From Alphaproteobacteria bacterium (lineage in GTDB: Bacteria; Pseudomonadota; Alphaproteobacteria; Geminicoccales; Geminicoccaceae), in contig JALUAG010000072.1 in NCBI GenBank assembly GCA_027045875.1, forward strand, positions 1 to 64,000: a DNA stretch of 64,000 nt. Reading direction: 5' to 3'. The translations under genes were made by a program, and so were the position numbers. Positions 33,273-43,682 of this stretch are shown here, piece after piece. Below the pieces are notes generated by a model that worked only from the letters and a program-made list of their open reading frames with translations, ran no database searches and was not told the DNA's origin. Position 1 is the stretch's first letter. Each line of letters begins with the position of its first letter.

Positions 33273-33908
33273 TCAAGACGGAGGCGAATCCGCCCGCGCC
33301 GCCGCCAGCAGCGCCGCCACCGCCCGGGCGCGATGGCTGAGGGCAGCCTTTTCCGCCGCCGTCATCTCGGCGAAGGTGCGCTCTTCGCCCTCCGGAACGA
33401 ACACCGGATCGTAACCGAACCCGCCTTCGCCCCGCGGTGGCCAGACGATCTCGCCCTCGACCCGGCCCTCGAACTCGCGAACCTCTCCGTCGGGCCAGGC
33501 GAGGCAGAGGGCGCAGACGAAGGCGGCCCGCCGGTCGGCCGCCTCGAACCCGCCGGAGCGATCGGAGAGCTCCTCCCGGAGGCGGCGCATGGCAGCAGTG
33601 AAATCCTTCTCCGGTCCGGCCCAGCGGGCCGAATGGATGCCGGGCGCACCACCGAGCCCGGCGACCGCGAGCCCGCTGTCGTCGGCGAGCGCCGGCAGGC
33701 CCGAGGCGCGGGCGGCGGCCAGCGCCTTGATGCGGGCATTGTCGGCGAAACTCGAGCCGCTCTCCTCCGGCTCCGGAAGGCCCAGCTCGTCGGCGCCGAC
33801 CAGCGCGACGGAGAGCGGCGCCAGCAATGCGCGGAATTCGCGCAGCTTGCCGGGATTGTGGGAGGCCAGCACGAGCTTGCCGCCGCGCAGGGCGGAAAGG
33901 CGGCTCAT
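33273..33908 (-). CDS. rdgB: dITP/XTP pyrophosphatase (Ham1/RdgB)
   Basis: A 211-aa house-cleaning enzyme that hydrolyses dITP and XTP, preventing misincorporation. Signatures: [14 protein letters not shown] (SxNxxK), [26 protein letters not shown] and GGFGYDPVF near the C-terminus, and SHRARA. Its ATG overlaps the rph stop codon (ATGA), so the two are coupled. Confidence 0.95.
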   Translation of the reverse strand: MSRLSALRGGKLVLASHNPGKLREFRALLAPLSVALVGADELGLPEPEESGSSFADNARIKALAAARASGLPALADDSGLAVAGLGGAPGIHSARWAGPEKDFTAAMRRLREELSDRSGGFEAADRRAAFVCALCLAWPDGEVREFEGRVEGEIVWPPRGEGGFGYDPVFVPEGEERTFAEMTAAEKAALSHRARAVAALLAAARADSPPS

Positions 33909-34627
33909 CGCCCGGCGAGGGCCGCCCGCTGGCGGGCCACGAGCTCGCGGATACCCTTGCGGGCGAGCTCCCGCATGGCGTCGAACTGGGCGTCACGGAT
34001 CGGAAAGTCCTCGGCCGTCACCTGGATCTCGACGATGCCGCCCGAGGCCGAGAGGACGAAATTGGCGTCCGCCTCGGCGGTGCTGTCCTCCTCGTAGTCG
34101 AGATCCAGCACCGCCTCGCCGCCCAGGATGCCGCAGGAGACCGCGGCCACCTCCTCGCGCAGCGGCAGCCGCGGCAGTTCACCCGCCGCCACCAGCCGCG
34201 CGAGGGCCTGGTGGAGCGCCACATAGCCGCCGGTGATGGCCGCCGTCCGGGTGCCACCGTCCGCCTGCAGCACGTCGCAGTCGACCAGGATCTGGCGCTC
34301 GCCGAGGCCGTCGAGCTCGGCCACCGCCCGCAGCGAGCGACCGATCAGGCGCTGGATCTCGTGGGTGCGGCCGCTCTGCCGGCCACGGGCCACCTCGCGC
34401 TGCATGCGGGTGTGGGTGGCGCGCGGCAGCATGCTGTATTCGGCGGTGATCCAGCCGCGGCCGGTGTTGCGGAGCCAGCTCGGCACCCGCTCCTCGACGG
34501 TGGCGGTGCACAGCACCTCGGTGTGGCCGAAGCGCACGAGACAGGACCCTTCCGCGTACCGGTTGACGCCGGTCCGGAACTCCACCTCGCGCAGCTCGTC
34601 GGGCGCCCGCCCCGAGGGTCGCGCCAT
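33905..34627 (-). CDS. rph: Ribonuclease PH
   Basis: A 240-aa phosphorolytic exoribonuclease that trims tRNA 3' ends. Family blocks: [69 protein letters not shown] and [18 protein letters not shown]. The ATG at 34627 gives the standard N-terminus. It is cotranscribed with rdgB. Confidence 0.96.
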   Translation of the reverse strand: MARPSGRAPDELREVEFRTGVNRYAEGSCLVRFGHTEVLCTATVEERVPSWLRNTGRGWITAEYSMLPRATHTRMQREVARGRQSGRTHEIQRLIGRSLRAVAELDGLGERQILVDCDVLQADGGTRTAAITGGYVALHQALARLVAAGELPRLPLREEVAAVSCGILGGEAVLDLDYEEDSTAEADANFVLSASGGIVEIQVTAEDFPIRDAQFDAMRELARKGIRELVARQRAALAGR

Positions 34628-34701
34628 GTGCCTCGCCCTGTCCCGTTGCACCGGACCTGTCCCTAGCGGAAAGCGGGAAGCGGCGCAAACGCGACGGGTC
34701 C

Positions 34702-36570
34702 TCAGCCGGCGCCGCTCGCCTCCAGGCGCTCGATGGCCTCCTCGGCCTCGAGCCATGCCGCTTCGGCGGCCGCGATCTCGCCTTCGATGCGGGCGAGCTG
34801 CCGCCGCAGCTCGGCGATCTCACTGCCGTCGCCGTAGGTCCCGGGGTCGGCGAGGCGGGTCTCGATCGCCCGTCTCTGGGCGTTCAGTTCCTCGAGCCAG
34901 CGCTCCGCCTCGCGCGCCTTCCTGCGAAGCGGCACCAGCGCCGCCCGCCGCTCGCGGGGGCGGGGCCGCGGCGGTGCCGGCCGCGCCGGCCGTCGCGACC
35001 GTTCCTGCCGGCGTTCCTCGAGGAGGCTCCGGCGGTAGTCCTCGAGATCCCCCTCGTAGGGCGTCACGCGACCGCGGGCAACGAGCCACAGGCGATCGCA
35101 GACCAGCTCCACGAGGTGGCGATCGTGGCTGACGAGCAGGATCGCGCCCGGGAACTCGAGCAGGGCACGGGCCAGGGCCTCGCGGGAATCGATGTCGAGA
35201 TGGTTGGTGGGCTCATCGAGGATCAGGAGCTGGGGATCGCCCACCGTCATGCGGGCGAGGCAGAGGCGCGTCTTCTCCCCGCCCGAGAGGTGGCGGGCCG
35301 GGGTTTCGGCCCTCTCCTGGACGAGGCCGAAGCGGGCGAGGCGCGTCCGCAGACGTTCTTCCGGCTCCTGCGGCAGCAGGCGGGCGAGATGGGTGATGCC
35401 GTCGGCATCCGGATCGAGATCCTCGATCTGGTGCTGGGCGAAGAAGCCGACGGCGAGCCCCCGTGCCCGCCGCAGCGTGCCGGCGAGGGGGGCGAGACGC
35501 CCGGCGACCAGCGCCGCGAAGGTGCTCTTGCCGTTGCCGTTGGCGCCGAGGAGGCCGATCCGGTCGTCGGGGTCGATGCGGAGGTCCAGTCCGGCCAGCA
35601 CCGGGCGGCCGTCGTAGCCCGCCGCCACCCCCTCCATGGTGACGAGCGGGGGCGGCGGGACGCGGGCGACGGGAAAGGCGAAGCGTACCTCGGGATCGTG
35701 CACCGCCTCCTCCACGGGCGCCATGCGGGCGAGCCGCTTGAGCCGGCTCTGGGCCTGGCGGGCCTTGGTGGCCTTGGCCCGGAAACGGTCGACGAAGGCC
35801 TGCAGCCGTCGCCGCTCCGCCTCCTGCCGTTCGCGCAGCCGCGCGAGGCCCAAAAGCCGCTCCGCGCGCGCCCGGAGAAAGCGGTCGTAGCCGCCGGGAT
35901 AGACGAGGAGCCGGCCGCCTTCGAGATGGCAGATCCGGTCCGGGACCCGGTTCAGCAGATCGCGGTCGTGGCTCACCAGGAGCAGGGTGCGGGGATAGCG
36001 CCGCAGATGCTCCTCGAGCCAGGCCGCCGCCTCGAGGTCGAGATGGTTGGTGGGCTCGTCGAGGAGCAGCAGATCGGGTTCGAGGAAGAGAAGGGAGGCG
36101 AGGGCCACCCGCATCCGCCAGCCGCCCGAGAAGGTGGCGAGCGGTCGGTCCTGATCCTCCTCCGAAAAGCCCAGGCCGCGAAGGATGCGGGCGGCGCGCG
36201 CCGGTGCCGCCTCGGCGCCGATCTCGGCGAGGCGCGTGTGCACCTCGGCGATCTCGGAGGCTTCATGGGCCCGTGCCGCCCGCTCGAGCAGCCGGCTGCG
36301 CTCGCGGTCGGCGGCCAGCACGGCCGCGAGCGGGGTCACCTCGCCGCCCGGCGCCTCCTGGGCGATGCGGCCGATGCGGATGCCGCGCCGCAGTCGCACC
36401 TCCCCCGCATCCGGGGCGAGTTCGCCCGCGATCAGGCGCAGCAGGCTCGTCTTGCCAGTACCGTTGCGGCCCACGAGACCCACGCGCCGGCCGGCGTCGA
36501 GGCGGAGATCGGCATTCTCCAAGAGCAGCCGCCCGCCCAGGCGCAGCGTCACCTTCTCGAGGGTGAGCAC
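34702..36570 (-). CDS. ABC-F family ATPase (YheS/Uup-like)
   Basis: A 622-aa soluble protein with two ABC domains and no membrane part. Domain 1 has [21 protein letters not shown] and [12 protein letters not shown]; domain 2 has [21 protein letters not shown] and [13 protein letters not shown] charged linker lies between them and a coiled C-terminal extension follows ([14 protein letters not shown]). ABC-F proteins act at the ribosomal E-site in translation. The start is GTG. It is followed closely on the same strand by rph after 74 bases. Confidence 0.93.
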   Translation of the reverse strand: MLTLEKVTLRLGGRLLLENADLRLDAGRRVGLVGRNGTGKTSLLRLIAGELAPDAGEVRLRRGIRIGRIAQEAPGGEVTPLAAVLAADRERSRLLERAARAHEASEIAEVHTRLAEIGAEAAPARAARILRGLGFSEEDQDRPLATFSGGWRMRVALASLLFLEPDLLLLDEPTNHLDLEAAAWLEEHLRRYPRTLLLVSHDRDLLNRVPDRICHLEGGRLLVYPGGYDRFLRARAERLLGLARLRERQEAERRRLQAFVDRFRAKATKARQAQSRLKRLARMAPVEEAVHDPEVRFAFPVARVPPPPLVTMEGVAAGYDGRPVLAGLDLRIDPDDRIGLLGANGNGKSTFAALVAGRLAPLAGTLRRARGLAVGFFAQHQIEDLDPDADGITHLARLLPQEPEERLRTRLARFGLVQERAETPARHLSGGEKTRLCLARMTVGDPQLLILDEPTNHLDIDSREALARALLEFPGAILLVSHDRHLVELVCDRLWLVARGRVTPYEGDLEDYRRSLLEERRQERSRRPARPAPPRPRPRERRAALVPLRRKAREAERWLEELNAQRRAIETRLADPGTYGDGSEIAELRRQLARIEGEIAAAEAAWLEAEEAIERLEASGAG

Positions 36571-36585
36571 GGACGCGCTCCGGGC

Positions 36586-37575
36586 TCAGTGCCCACCGCG
36601 ATACCGGCGAAACCAGGCGGCGAAACGGGCGAGCCCCTCCTCGATGCCGATGCGCGGCTCGTAGCCGAGATCGCGGCGGCTCGCCTCGATGTCGGCGAAG
36701 GTCTCCACGACGTCGCCGGGCTGCATCTCGGCGTAGCGGATCTCCGCCCGCCGCCCGAGCGCCTTCTCGAGGGCGCGCACGAAGGCCTCGAGCTCGACCG
36801 GCCGGTTGTTGCCGAGATTGTAGATGCGATGGCGCACGCCGTCGGGCCGGGGCTCCGGCAGACGGTCGAGGGCCGCCAGCACGCCGGCGGTGACGTCGTC
36901 CACATAGGTGAAGTCGCGCCGCATGCGGCCCCGGTTGTAGAGGGTGACGGGGCGTCCCTCGGTGATCGCCTCGGCGAAGCTGTAGTAGGCCATGTCCGGC
37001 CGTCCCCAGGGGCCGTAGACGGTGAAGAAGCGCAGGCCGGTCTGGGGCAGGTCGTAGAGGCGGGCGTAGGATTCGGACAGCAGCTCATCGGCCCGTTTGG
37101 TGGCGGCGTAGAGGGAGACCGGATGGTCCACCCGATCCTCGACCGAGAACGGCATCTTGCGGTTGGCCCCGTAGACCGAACTCGAGCTCGCGTAGACCAG
37201 CCGGTCGCAGCGGGGCAGCCGGTGGCGGCAAAGTTCGAGGATCACCATGTGGCCGACGAGGTTGCTGCGCACGTAGGCCATCGGCTGCTCGAGGGAGTAG
37301 CGCACGCCCGCCTGGGCGGCGAGGTGCACCACCGCCTCCACCTCCCGCCCGTGCGTTTCGGCCCAGACGTTCATCGCCTCCTCCTCGGCGATGTCGAGGG
37401 GAAAGAAGGTGAAGCCGGGATGATCGCGGAGCCGCGCGAGGCGCGCCTCCTTGAGGGCGGGATCGTAGTAGGGGACGAGATTGTCGATGCCCAGCACGCG
37501 CTCGCCCCGCGCCAGCAGGGCCTCGCTCACGTGCAGGCCGATGAAGCCCGCGGCACCGGTAACCAGGATCGCCAT
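36586..37575 (-). CDS. NAD-dependent epimerase (UDP-glucuronate 4-epimerase type)
   Basis: A 329-aa short-chain dehydrogenase/reductase. The NAD site is VTGAAGFIGLHVSEALL, the catalytic Ser/Tyr/Lys set appears in YASSSSVYG and SLYAATKRADELL, and LRFFTVYGPWGRPDMAYYSF is typical of UDP-glucuronate 4-epimerases, which supply UDP-galacturonate for envelope polysaccharide. The stop codon lies 15 bases before the ABC-F start on the same strand. Confidence 0.88.
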   Translation of the reverse strand: MAILVTGAAGFIGLHVSEALLARGERVLGIDNLVPYYDPALKEARLARLRDHPGFTFFPLDIAEEEAMNVWAETHGREVEAVVHLAAQAGVRYSLEQPMAYVRSNLVGHMVILELCRHRLPRCDRLVYASSSSVYGANRKMPFSVEDRVDHPVSLYAATKRADELLSESYARLYDLPQTGLRFFTVYGPWGRPDMAYYSFAEAITEGRPVTLYNRGRMRRDFTYVDDVTAGVLAALDRLPEPRPDGVRHRIYNLGNNRPVELEAFVRALEKALGRRAEIRYAEMQPGDVVETFADIEASRRDLGYEPRIGIEEGLARFAAWFRRYRGGH

Positions 37576-37582
37576 CGCCCGT

Positions 37583-38113
37583 TCAGCCGTCCCCGTCCTC
37601 GACGTAGACGCGGAGCATGCGGTCGGGTCGCTCGGGAGGCTCGCCCGGCGCCAGGGCGTCCACCACCTCCATGCCCTCGATCACGCGTCCCCAGACGGTG
37701 TACTGGCCGTTCAGATGCGGCGCCGGCGCGGTCATGATGAAGAACTGGCTGTCGGCGCTGTTCGGATCGCGGGTCCGGGCCATGCCGACGACACCCCGCT
37801 CGAAGGGAATGTCGGAGAACTCGGCCGGCAGTTTCCCCTTACCGGAGCCGCCGCGCCCCGTGCCGGTGGGATCGCCGGTCTGGGCCATGAAACCCGGGAT
37901 CACCCGGTGGAAGACGACGCCGTCGTAGAAGCCTTCCCGGGCGAGCTCGGTGATGCGGGCCACGTGCTTCGGCGCGACCTCCGGCATCATGGCGACGACG
38001 ATGCGCCCCTTGGTGGTCTCGATCACCAGACGCGGGGCGGGATCGGCGCTGGCGGTGTGGGTCATGAGGATCGCTCCGAACAGGAGGGGCAGGAGGGACA
38101 GCAGCTTGCGCAT
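37583..38113 (-). CDS. Periplasmic peptidyl-prolyl cis-trans isomerase (cyclophilin)
   Basis: A 176-aa cyclophilin with a signal peptide (RKLLSLLPLLFGAILMTHTASA). Active-site blocks FHRVIPGFMAQTGDPTGTGRGG, MARTRDPNSADSQFFI and YTVWGRVIEGMEVVD are present. The ATG at 38113 places the signal peptide at the very N-terminus. It catalyses proline isomerisation during protein folding in the periplasm. It lies 7 bases before the epimerase gene. Confidence 0.92.
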   Translation of the reverse strand: MRKLLSLLPLLFGAILMTHTASADPAPRLVIETTKGRIVVAMMPEVAPKHVARITELAREGFYDGVVFHRVIPGFMAQTGDPTGTGRGGSGKGKLPAEFSDIPFERGVVGMARTRDPNSADSQFFIMTAPAPHLNGQYTVWGRVIEGMEVVDALAPGEPPERPDRMLRVYVEDGDG

Positions 38114-38189
38114 CGGAACCTCGCCGGCGATGGATGGTCCGCAGGTGAGGTAGCGCAGGCGGTGGGCGAACCCAAGGGCGAAGGCACGG

Positions 38190-38666
38190 TCAGCCACTTT
38201 CCCGCGCATCGAGGGTCCGGATGGCCTCGCGGGCGAGCTGGTCGGCGCGTTCGTTCAGCGGGTCGCCGGCATGGCCCCGGAGCCAGTGCCATTCCACCTC
38301 GTGGATCCGGCAGAGCTCGTCGAGGCGCTCCCAGAGATCGCGGTTGCGGACCGGCTTCCTGGCGGCCGTGCGCCAGCCGCGGCGCTTCCACCCTTCGAGC
38401 CATTCGCTCATGCCGCGCTTGAGATACTCGCTGTCGGTGTAGATCCGGACCCGCATCGGCCGCTTGAGCGCCTCCAGTGCCCGGATCGCGGCCAGCAGTT
38501 CCATCCGGTTGTTGGTGGTCCCGGGCTCGGCACCAGAGAGCTCGCGGCGCCGTCCCTTCCAGACCAGGACGGCGCCCCAGCCGCCCGGTCCCGGGTTGCC
38601 GCTGCAGGCCCCGTCGGTGTGGATCTCGACCACCTCCTCCGGGGCGGGACGGTCAGTCGAGCCCAT
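38190..38666 (-). CDS. rnhA: Ribonuclease HI
   Basis: A 158-aa RNase H1 that cleaves RNA in RNA-DNA hybrids. The catalytic carboxylates are visible in [37 protein letters not shown] and [11 protein letters not shown]. The gene overlaps the end of thrB by 14 bases, and the ispH-thrB-rnhA order is common in alphaproteobacteria. Confidence 0.96.
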   Translation of the reverse strand: MGSTDRPAPEEVVEIHTDGACSGNPGPGGWGAVLVWKGRRRELSGAEPGTTNNRMELLAAIRALEALKRPMRVRIYTDSEYLKRGMSEWLEGWKRRGWRTAARKPVRNRDLWERLDELCRIHEVEWHWLRGHAGDPLNERADQLAREAIRTLDARESG

Positions 38667-39615
38667 AGGCCGCCGGCCCGCGGATGCCGCGATGGAAGCG
38701 CAGCTTGCGCAGGTATTCGAGAGGGTTCTTGGGCTGGACGAGGGCGCCCTCGACGCGGTGCAGCCAGTCGTGGAGGCGGGTGAGCAGGAAGCGCATGGCG
38801 GCGCCCCGGGCGAGGATGGGCAGGGCCTCGAGTTCGGCACCCGACAGGGCGCGCACCTCCCGGTAGCCGCGCAGCAGGGCACGGGCCTTGGTGATGTTGA
38901 ATTCGGCCAGGGGCTCGAAGCACCAGGCGTTCATGCAGATGGCGAGATCGTAAGCCAGGAGATCGTTGCAGGCGAAATAGAAGTCGATCACCCCGGTGAC
39001 CGCGTCGCCCGCGAAGAAGACGTTGTCGGGGAAGAGATCGGCGTGGATCACGCCGGAGGGGAGATCGCGGGGCCAGTTGCATTCCAGGGTTTCGAGCTCG
39101 CGCGCGAGTTCCTCGCCGAGGCCGGCCTCGACCTCGTCGGCGCGCGGGGCGGAGAGCGCGAACAGGGGACGGAGAGCGGGTACCGCGAGACCGTTGTCGC
39201 GCCGGAGCGCGAAATCGAGACCGTCGAGATGGAGCCGCGCCAGGATGCGGCCGAGGGCGTCGCAGCGTTCGGGGGTGATGCGGCGGGGCGAGCGTCCCTC
39301 GAGGAAGGTCACGATCGCCGCCGGCTTGCCGTGGATGTGGCGCAGCGTCCGCCCCTCGCGGTCGCGGAGCGGCACCGGGCAGGGAAAACCCTTGCCGGCC
39401 AGATGGTCCATGAGCCCGAGGAAGAAGGGGAGATCGGCGGGATCGACCCGCTTTTCGTATATCGTGAGGATGAAGCGGCGGGTCTCGGTCACCAGGAGAT
39501 AGTTGGTGTTCTCGACCCCCTCGCGGATCCCGTGGAAGGCGGTCAGCGGCTCGAGATCGTAGGCCTCGAGGAACGCGAGGATCTCTTCGAGACCGAGATG
39601 GGTGTAGACCGCCAT
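38653..39615 (-). CDS. thrB: Homoserine kinase (ThrB, aminoglycoside-phosphotransferase fold)
   Basis: A 320-aa kinase of the APH-like ThrB family found in alpha- and some gammaproteobacteria. N-terminal [25 protein letters not shown], the catalytic [11 protein letters not shown] and [20 protein letters not shown] blocks are present. It phosphorylates homoserine in threonine synthesis. Confidence 0.95.
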   Translation of the reverse strand: MAVYTHLGLEEILAFLEAYDLEPLTAFHGIREGVENTNYLLVTETRRFILTIYEKRVDPADLPFFLGLMDHLAGKGFPCPVPLRDREGRTLRHIHGKPAAIVTFLEGRSPRRITPERCDALGRILARLHLDGLDFALRRDNGLAVPALRPLFALSAPRADEVEAGLGEELARELETLECNWPRDLPSGVIHADLFPDNVFFAGDAVTGVIDFYFACNDLLAYDLAICMNAWCFEPLAEFNITKARALLRGYREVRALSGAELEALPILARGAAMRFLLTRLHDWLHRVEGALVQPKNPLEYLRKLRFHRGIRGPAAYGLD

Positions 39616-39682
39616 GAAGGCCCTACCGTTCCGCGCCGGAGGGGATCGCGCGCCCGCTCACCTCGCCGCCCGCCGCCCCTCT

Positions 39683-40660
39683 CTATTCCGCGGCCCGCAC
39701 GGCTTCCTCCGCCGAGGGAATCGGCGGCAGCCGGAAGGAGACGTTCTCCTCCGCCGTCGTCACCTCCTCCACCTCGACCGCGAAGCGGTGGCGGAAGGCG
39801 TCGATCACCTCGCGCACCAGGACCTCGGGGGCAGAGGCACCGGCCGTGAGCCCCACCACCGTCGGACCGCGCAGGCGCCGCCAGTCGATGTCGGCACTGG
39901 ACTGGATGAGCTCCGCCCGGGCGCAGCCCGACTGCCTCGCCACCTCCACCAGACGCAGGGAATTGGAGGAATTGGGGGCGCCCACCACGAACACCAGATC
40001 GGCCCGGCGGGCGATGGTCGCCACGGCCTGCTGCCGGTTGGTGGTGGCATAACAGATATCCTCCCGCCGCGGCTCGACAATGGCGGGGAAGCGGCGGCGC
40101 AGAATGGCGCGCAGCACCGCCGTGTCGGCGACCGAAAGGGTGGTCTGGGTGGCGAGCGCCACCCGCGCCGGATCCGGCACCTGCACGGCCTCGGCGTCCG
40201 CCGCCGTCTCCACGAGCAGCACGGTGCCCTCGGGCACCTGCCCCATGGTGCCCTCCACCTCGGGATGGCCGGCATGGCCGATCAGGAGCACCGTGCGGCC
40301 GGCGGCCACGTGGCGCTCGACCTCGCGATGGACCTTGCTCACCAGCGGACAGGTGGCATCCGCGAAACGCAGCCGGCGGCGGATCGCCTCCCGGGGCACG
40401 CGCTTCGGAACCCCGTGGGCGGAGAAGACCACGAGCGCCCCGTCGGGCACCTCGTCGAGTTCCTCGACGAACACCGCGCCGGCTCGCCGGAGCTCCTCGA
40501 CCACGTGCCGGTTGTGGACGATCTCGTGGCGCACGTAGACCGGCGGGCCGTTCTTCGCCAGCGCCTCGCGGACGATGGCGATCGCCCGGTCGACACCGGC
40601 GCAGAAGCCGCGCGGGCGGGCCAGCAGGATACGGATGGACGGCTTCGAGGGCGGCGTCAC
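39683..40660 (-). CDS. ispH: 4-hydroxy-3-methylbut-2-enyl diphosphate reductase
   Basis: A 325-aa [4Fe-4S] enzyme, last step of the MEP isoprenoid pathway. Cluster cysteines lie in [25 protein letters not shown] and near [28 protein letters not shown] and [11 protein letters not shown] are also typical. It leads the ispH-thrB-rnhA group. Confidence 0.96.
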   Translation of the reverse strand: MTPPSKPSIRILLARPRGFCAGVDRAIAIVREALAKNGPPVYVRHEIVHNRHVVEELRRAGAVFVEELDEVPDGALVVFSAHGVPKRVPREAIRRRLRFADATCPLVSKVHREVERHVAAGRTVLLIGHAGHPEVEGTMGQVPEGTVLLVETAADAEAVQVPDPARVALATQTTLSVADTAVLRAILRRRFPAIVEPRREDICYATTNRQQAVATIARRADLVFVVGAPNSSNSLRLVEVARQSGCARAELIQSSADIDWRRLRGPTVVGLTAGASAPEVLVREVIDAFRHRFAVEVEEVTTAEENVSFRLPPIPSAEEAVRAAE

Positions 40661-40734
40661 GTCGGCTCCCGGGCAAGGAGGGCCTCGGTGTCGCTCCGCC
40701 TATCACAAACGCGCGCGTGACGCGAGAGCGGTCG

Positions 40735-41874
40735 TCAGCCGCGGAGGATGCGGATCTGCCGGGTGAGGATGCGACCGGTGACCTCGGCACCTTCGGGCAG
40801 CACGGGACGGTCCGGCTCGTGGGGCTCGTCGACCAAAAGCTCGATCCCCGCCACCTCGACACCGTAGCGCACCAGCATGCCCAGGAACTCGGCCCGCACG
40901 ACGCGCCCCGAGAAGGTGAAGAACTCGTTGCTGTCGCCGCCCGCCGGATTCCCGCCCAGATGCACGATCTGGGGCCGGAACAGGGCGTGGGCGCGCCCTT
41001 CCGGTTCCGCGGCGGCGACCGGGAAGCGGAACCCGCCGCGGCCGGAGAAGAGACGCCTGCCGCCGTCGGCCAGTACCTCCCCCTCGATCAGATTGGCGGA
41101 GCCGAGGAAGGTGGCGACGAACAGATTGGCCGGCCGGTCGTAGAGCTCGACCGGCGCGCCCACCTGCTGGATGAGGCCGTCGTTGAGCACCGCCATGCGG
41201 TCGGAGGTGGTGTTGGCCTCCTCCTGGTCGTGGGTGACGAAGATCGTGGTGATACCGAGCTGGCGCTGGAGCTGCTTGAGCTCGCGTCGTACCTGCACGC
41301 GCAGATTGGCGTCGAGATTGGAGAGCGGTTCGTCCAGCAGGAGCACCCGCGGCTCCACGACGAGCGTGCGGGCGAGCGCCACCCGCTGCTGCTGACCGCC
41401 GGAAAGCTGCGACGGCCGGCGGTCCGCGAACTCGGCGAGACCGACGAGCTCGAGCGCGCGCCGCACCCGCGGTGCGATCTCGCTGCGGCGCATGCCCCGC
41501 TCCTCAAGGCCGAAGGCCACGTTCTTCCAGACCGTCATGTGCGGCCAGAGGGCGTAGGACTGGAACACCATGCCCACGTTGCGCTTCCAGGGCGGCTCGT
41601 CGGTGATCTCCTCCTCGCCGATGAGGATGCGCCCCGAGGGCTTCGGCCCGAAGCCGGCAATGGCCCGCAGCAGCGTCGACTTGCCCGAGCCCGAGGGACC
41701 GAGGAAGGCGAAGAACTCGCCGGGCTCGATCACGAGATCGACCCCCTTCAGCACCTCGTTGGCTCCGAAGGCGAGGCGCAGCCCCTCGATCACCAGCCGT
41801 TCGGCCTTGGGCCCGGCGCGGCCCGGCGCCGTTGCGCCGGTCGCGGAGATGGCTGGCTGGGAATGCTCGTTCAC
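40735..41874 (-). CDS. ABC transporter ATPase (ferric/organic-ligand type, FbpC-like)
   Basis: A 379-aa ATPase from a GTG start just after the permease stop codon. Walker A GPSGSGKST, signature LSGGQQQRVALARTL, Walker B LLLDEPLSNLD and FVTHDQEEANT are present, with a C-terminal regulatory domain (HALFRPQIVHLGG). It powers the adjacent fused permease and belongs to the branch that serves iron(III), thiamine, phosphonate or similar binding proteins. Confidence 0.92.
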   Translation of the reverse strand: MNEHSQPAISATGATAPGRAGPKAERLVIEGLRLAFGANEVLKGVDLVIEPGEFFAFLGPSGSGKSTLLRAIAGFGPKPSGRILIGEEEITDEPPWKRNVGMVFQSYALWPHMTVWKNVAFGLEERGMRRSEIAPRVRRALELVGLAEFADRRPSQLSGGQQQRVALARTLVVEPRVLLLDEPLSNLDANLRVQVRRELKQLQRQLGITTIFVTHDQEEANTTSDRMAVLNDGLIQQVGAPVELYDRPANLFVATFLGSANLIEGEVLADGGRRLFSGRGGFRFPVAAAEPEGRAHALFRPQIVHLGGNPAGGDSNEFFTFSGRVVRAEFLGMLVRYGVEVAGIELLVDEPHEPDRPVLPEGAEVTGRILTRQIRILRG

Positions 41875-41876
41875 GA

Positions 41877-43598
41877 TCAGGCTCCCTGGGCGACGGCGAG
41901 GCGGCGGTCGGCTTCCTCCACCTCGCGCGAGCGTTCGACGAACCGGTGGGAGAGATATGTGGCGATGCCGACGAGAAGCACCGCCAGCACCCCGAGGGCG
42001 GCCCCCGGCCCCCGGCCCGCGGCGGTCTGCATGTAGACGTAGATGCCGTAGGCCACCGGCGCGTCGCTCTCGGCGGAGACCAGCATGATGGTGGCGGAGA
42101 GCTCGACCGCCGCGGTGGCGAAGGAGGTCACGAAGCCGGCCATGATGCCCCCGGCCATCAGCGGCACGACGATGCGGTGGACCGTCCGGAACCGGCCGGC
42201 ACCGAGATTGAGGGCGGCTTCCTCGAGGGCGATCGACACCTGCTGCAGCGCCGCCGTGCAGGCCCGCAGCGCGTAGGGCAGGCGGCGGATCATGAGGGCG
42301 ACCACGATGATCACCCACCAGGAGGCGAGGGGCTTGTCGACGAACGGCACCTGGAAATCGTGGAACACGCGCAGATAGCCGATGCCCAGCACCACACCGG
42401 GAACCGCCACCGCGGCGGTGCCGAGATAGTCCAGGATCTGCCGGCCGGGAATACCGGTGCGCCACACCAGATAGGCGATGGCGGTGGCGAGGATGACGTC
42501 GAACAGGGCGGCGAGGCCGGCGTAGATGAGGGTGTTGGTGATGTAGGGCATCGCGGTCGAGAACACCTCGCGGTAGTGGGCGAGGGTGTAGGCGTCGGGC
42601 AGCACCGAGAACGACCAGATGGTGCCGAAGGAGAGCAGCAGCAGCCCGATGTGGGGGGTGAGCACGATCAGCAGGATGATCAGGATCACGAGCCAGGCGC
42701 CGAGCCTGCCCCAGGTCCCGAGATCCCGCTTGCCGAGCCCGCCGCCGCCCTTCTCCAGCGAGGCGTAGTCCCGTCCGCGGGTGACGAAATAGGAGAGCCA
42801 CAGGGAGAACAGCGAGAAGGCGACGAGGATCACCGAGATCACGTAGCCCATGGGATCGGTGATGCCGATCGAGGAGATCCGCAGATAGGCCTGCGGCGCC
42901 AGCATGTTGTTGACGTTCAGGAGGAGCGGCGTGCCGAGATCGTCGAACACCTTGAGGAAGACGAGGGCGGCGCCGGCCACGTAGCCGGGCATGGCCAGCG
43001 GGAAGACGATCCGCCGGAACAGCCGGAAACCGTAGGAGCCGAGGTTCTGGGCGGATTCCTCGACCGAGCGGTCGATGTTGGCGAGGCTGGCCGAGAGGTT
43101 GATGAGGATGAAGGGGAAATAATGGATGGCCTGCACCAGGATGACGCCGTTGAGCCCCTCCATGAAGGGGATGGTGAAGCCGAAATACTCGTCCAGCAGC
43201 AGGTTGATGGAGCCGTTGGCGCCGAAGATCATCTGCATCGCCACGGCGCCCACGAAGGGCGGCATGATGAGCGGGATGACGCCCAGGGTCTGGAGCAGGG
43301 CGGCGGCGCCGAAACGGAAGCGGGTGGTGAAATAGGCGAGCGGAATGGCGATCAGGCTCGCCACCACCACCGACATGGCGGCCACGTACAGGGAATTGTA
43401 GAAGGACTCCCGGAACAGGGAGGTGTTGAAGAAATCGAGGAAATTGACGAGGGTGAAGGCGCCCGTGTCCGGTTGCTGGAAGGCCACGTAGATGACCTTG
43501 CCCACCGGTATCACGAGAAAGACGAGCAGCACCAGCAGTACGAAGCCGCCGGTACCGAAGGCACCCCACTGTCCGCGGCCGGCGAAGATCATCGGCAA
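41877..43598 (-). CDS. Fused ABC transporter permease (FbpB-like)
   Basis: A 573-aa membrane protein with two tandem permease halves, about twelve helices in total. Each half carries an EAA-type loop (ESAQNLGSYGFRLFRRIVFPLAMPG and EEAALNLGAGRFRTVHRIVVPLMAGG). Such fused permeases are typical of ferric-ion, thiamine and related ABC importers. It lies between the binding-protein and ATPase genes. Confidence 0.92.
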   Translation of the reverse strand: MPMIFAGRGQWGAFGTGGFVLLVLLVFLVIPVGKVIYVAFQQPDTGAFTLVNFLDFFNTSLFRESFYNSLYVAAMSVVVASLIAIPLAYFTTRFRFGAAALLQTLGVIPLIMPPFVGAVAMQMIFGANGSINLLLDEYFGFTIPFMEGLNGVILVQAIHYFPFILINLSASLANIDRSVEESAQNLGSYGFRLFRRIVFPLAMPGYVAGAALVFLKVFDDLGTPLLLNVNNMLAPQAYLRISSIGITDPMGYVISVILVAFSLFSLWLSYFVTRGRDYASLEKGGGGLGKRDLGTWGRLGAWLVILIILLIVLTPHIGLLLLSFGTIWSFSVLPDAYTLAHYREVFSTAMPYITNTLIYAGLAALFDVILATAIAYLVWRTGIPGRQILDYLGTAAVAVPGVVLGIGYLRVFHDFQVPFVDKPLASWWVIIVVALMIRRLPYALRACTAALQQVSIALEEAALNLGAGRFRTVHRIVVPLMAGGIMAGFVTSFATAAVELSATIMLVSAESDAPVAYGIYVYMQTAAGRGPGAALGVLAVLLVGIATYLSHRFVERSREVEEADRRLAVAQGA

Positions 43599-43621
43599 TT
43601 CCGTTCGTCAGGGGACGAAGC

Positions 43622-43649
43622 GCGCGAGGGAGGAGCCTCCCTCACGCGC
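43622..43649 (-). terminator. Intercistronic hairpin after the binding-protein gene
   Basis: GCGCGAGGGAG and CTCCCTCACGCGC form a near-perfect stem (one small bulge) between the binding-protein stop codon and the permease start. No T-run follows on the minus strand. As with the TRAP operon, it may boost the first gene by protecting its mRNA end. Confidence 0.5.
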
Positions 43650-43682
43650 CTTTGTCGCCTCGCTTCGGGGCCGGCGGACCGG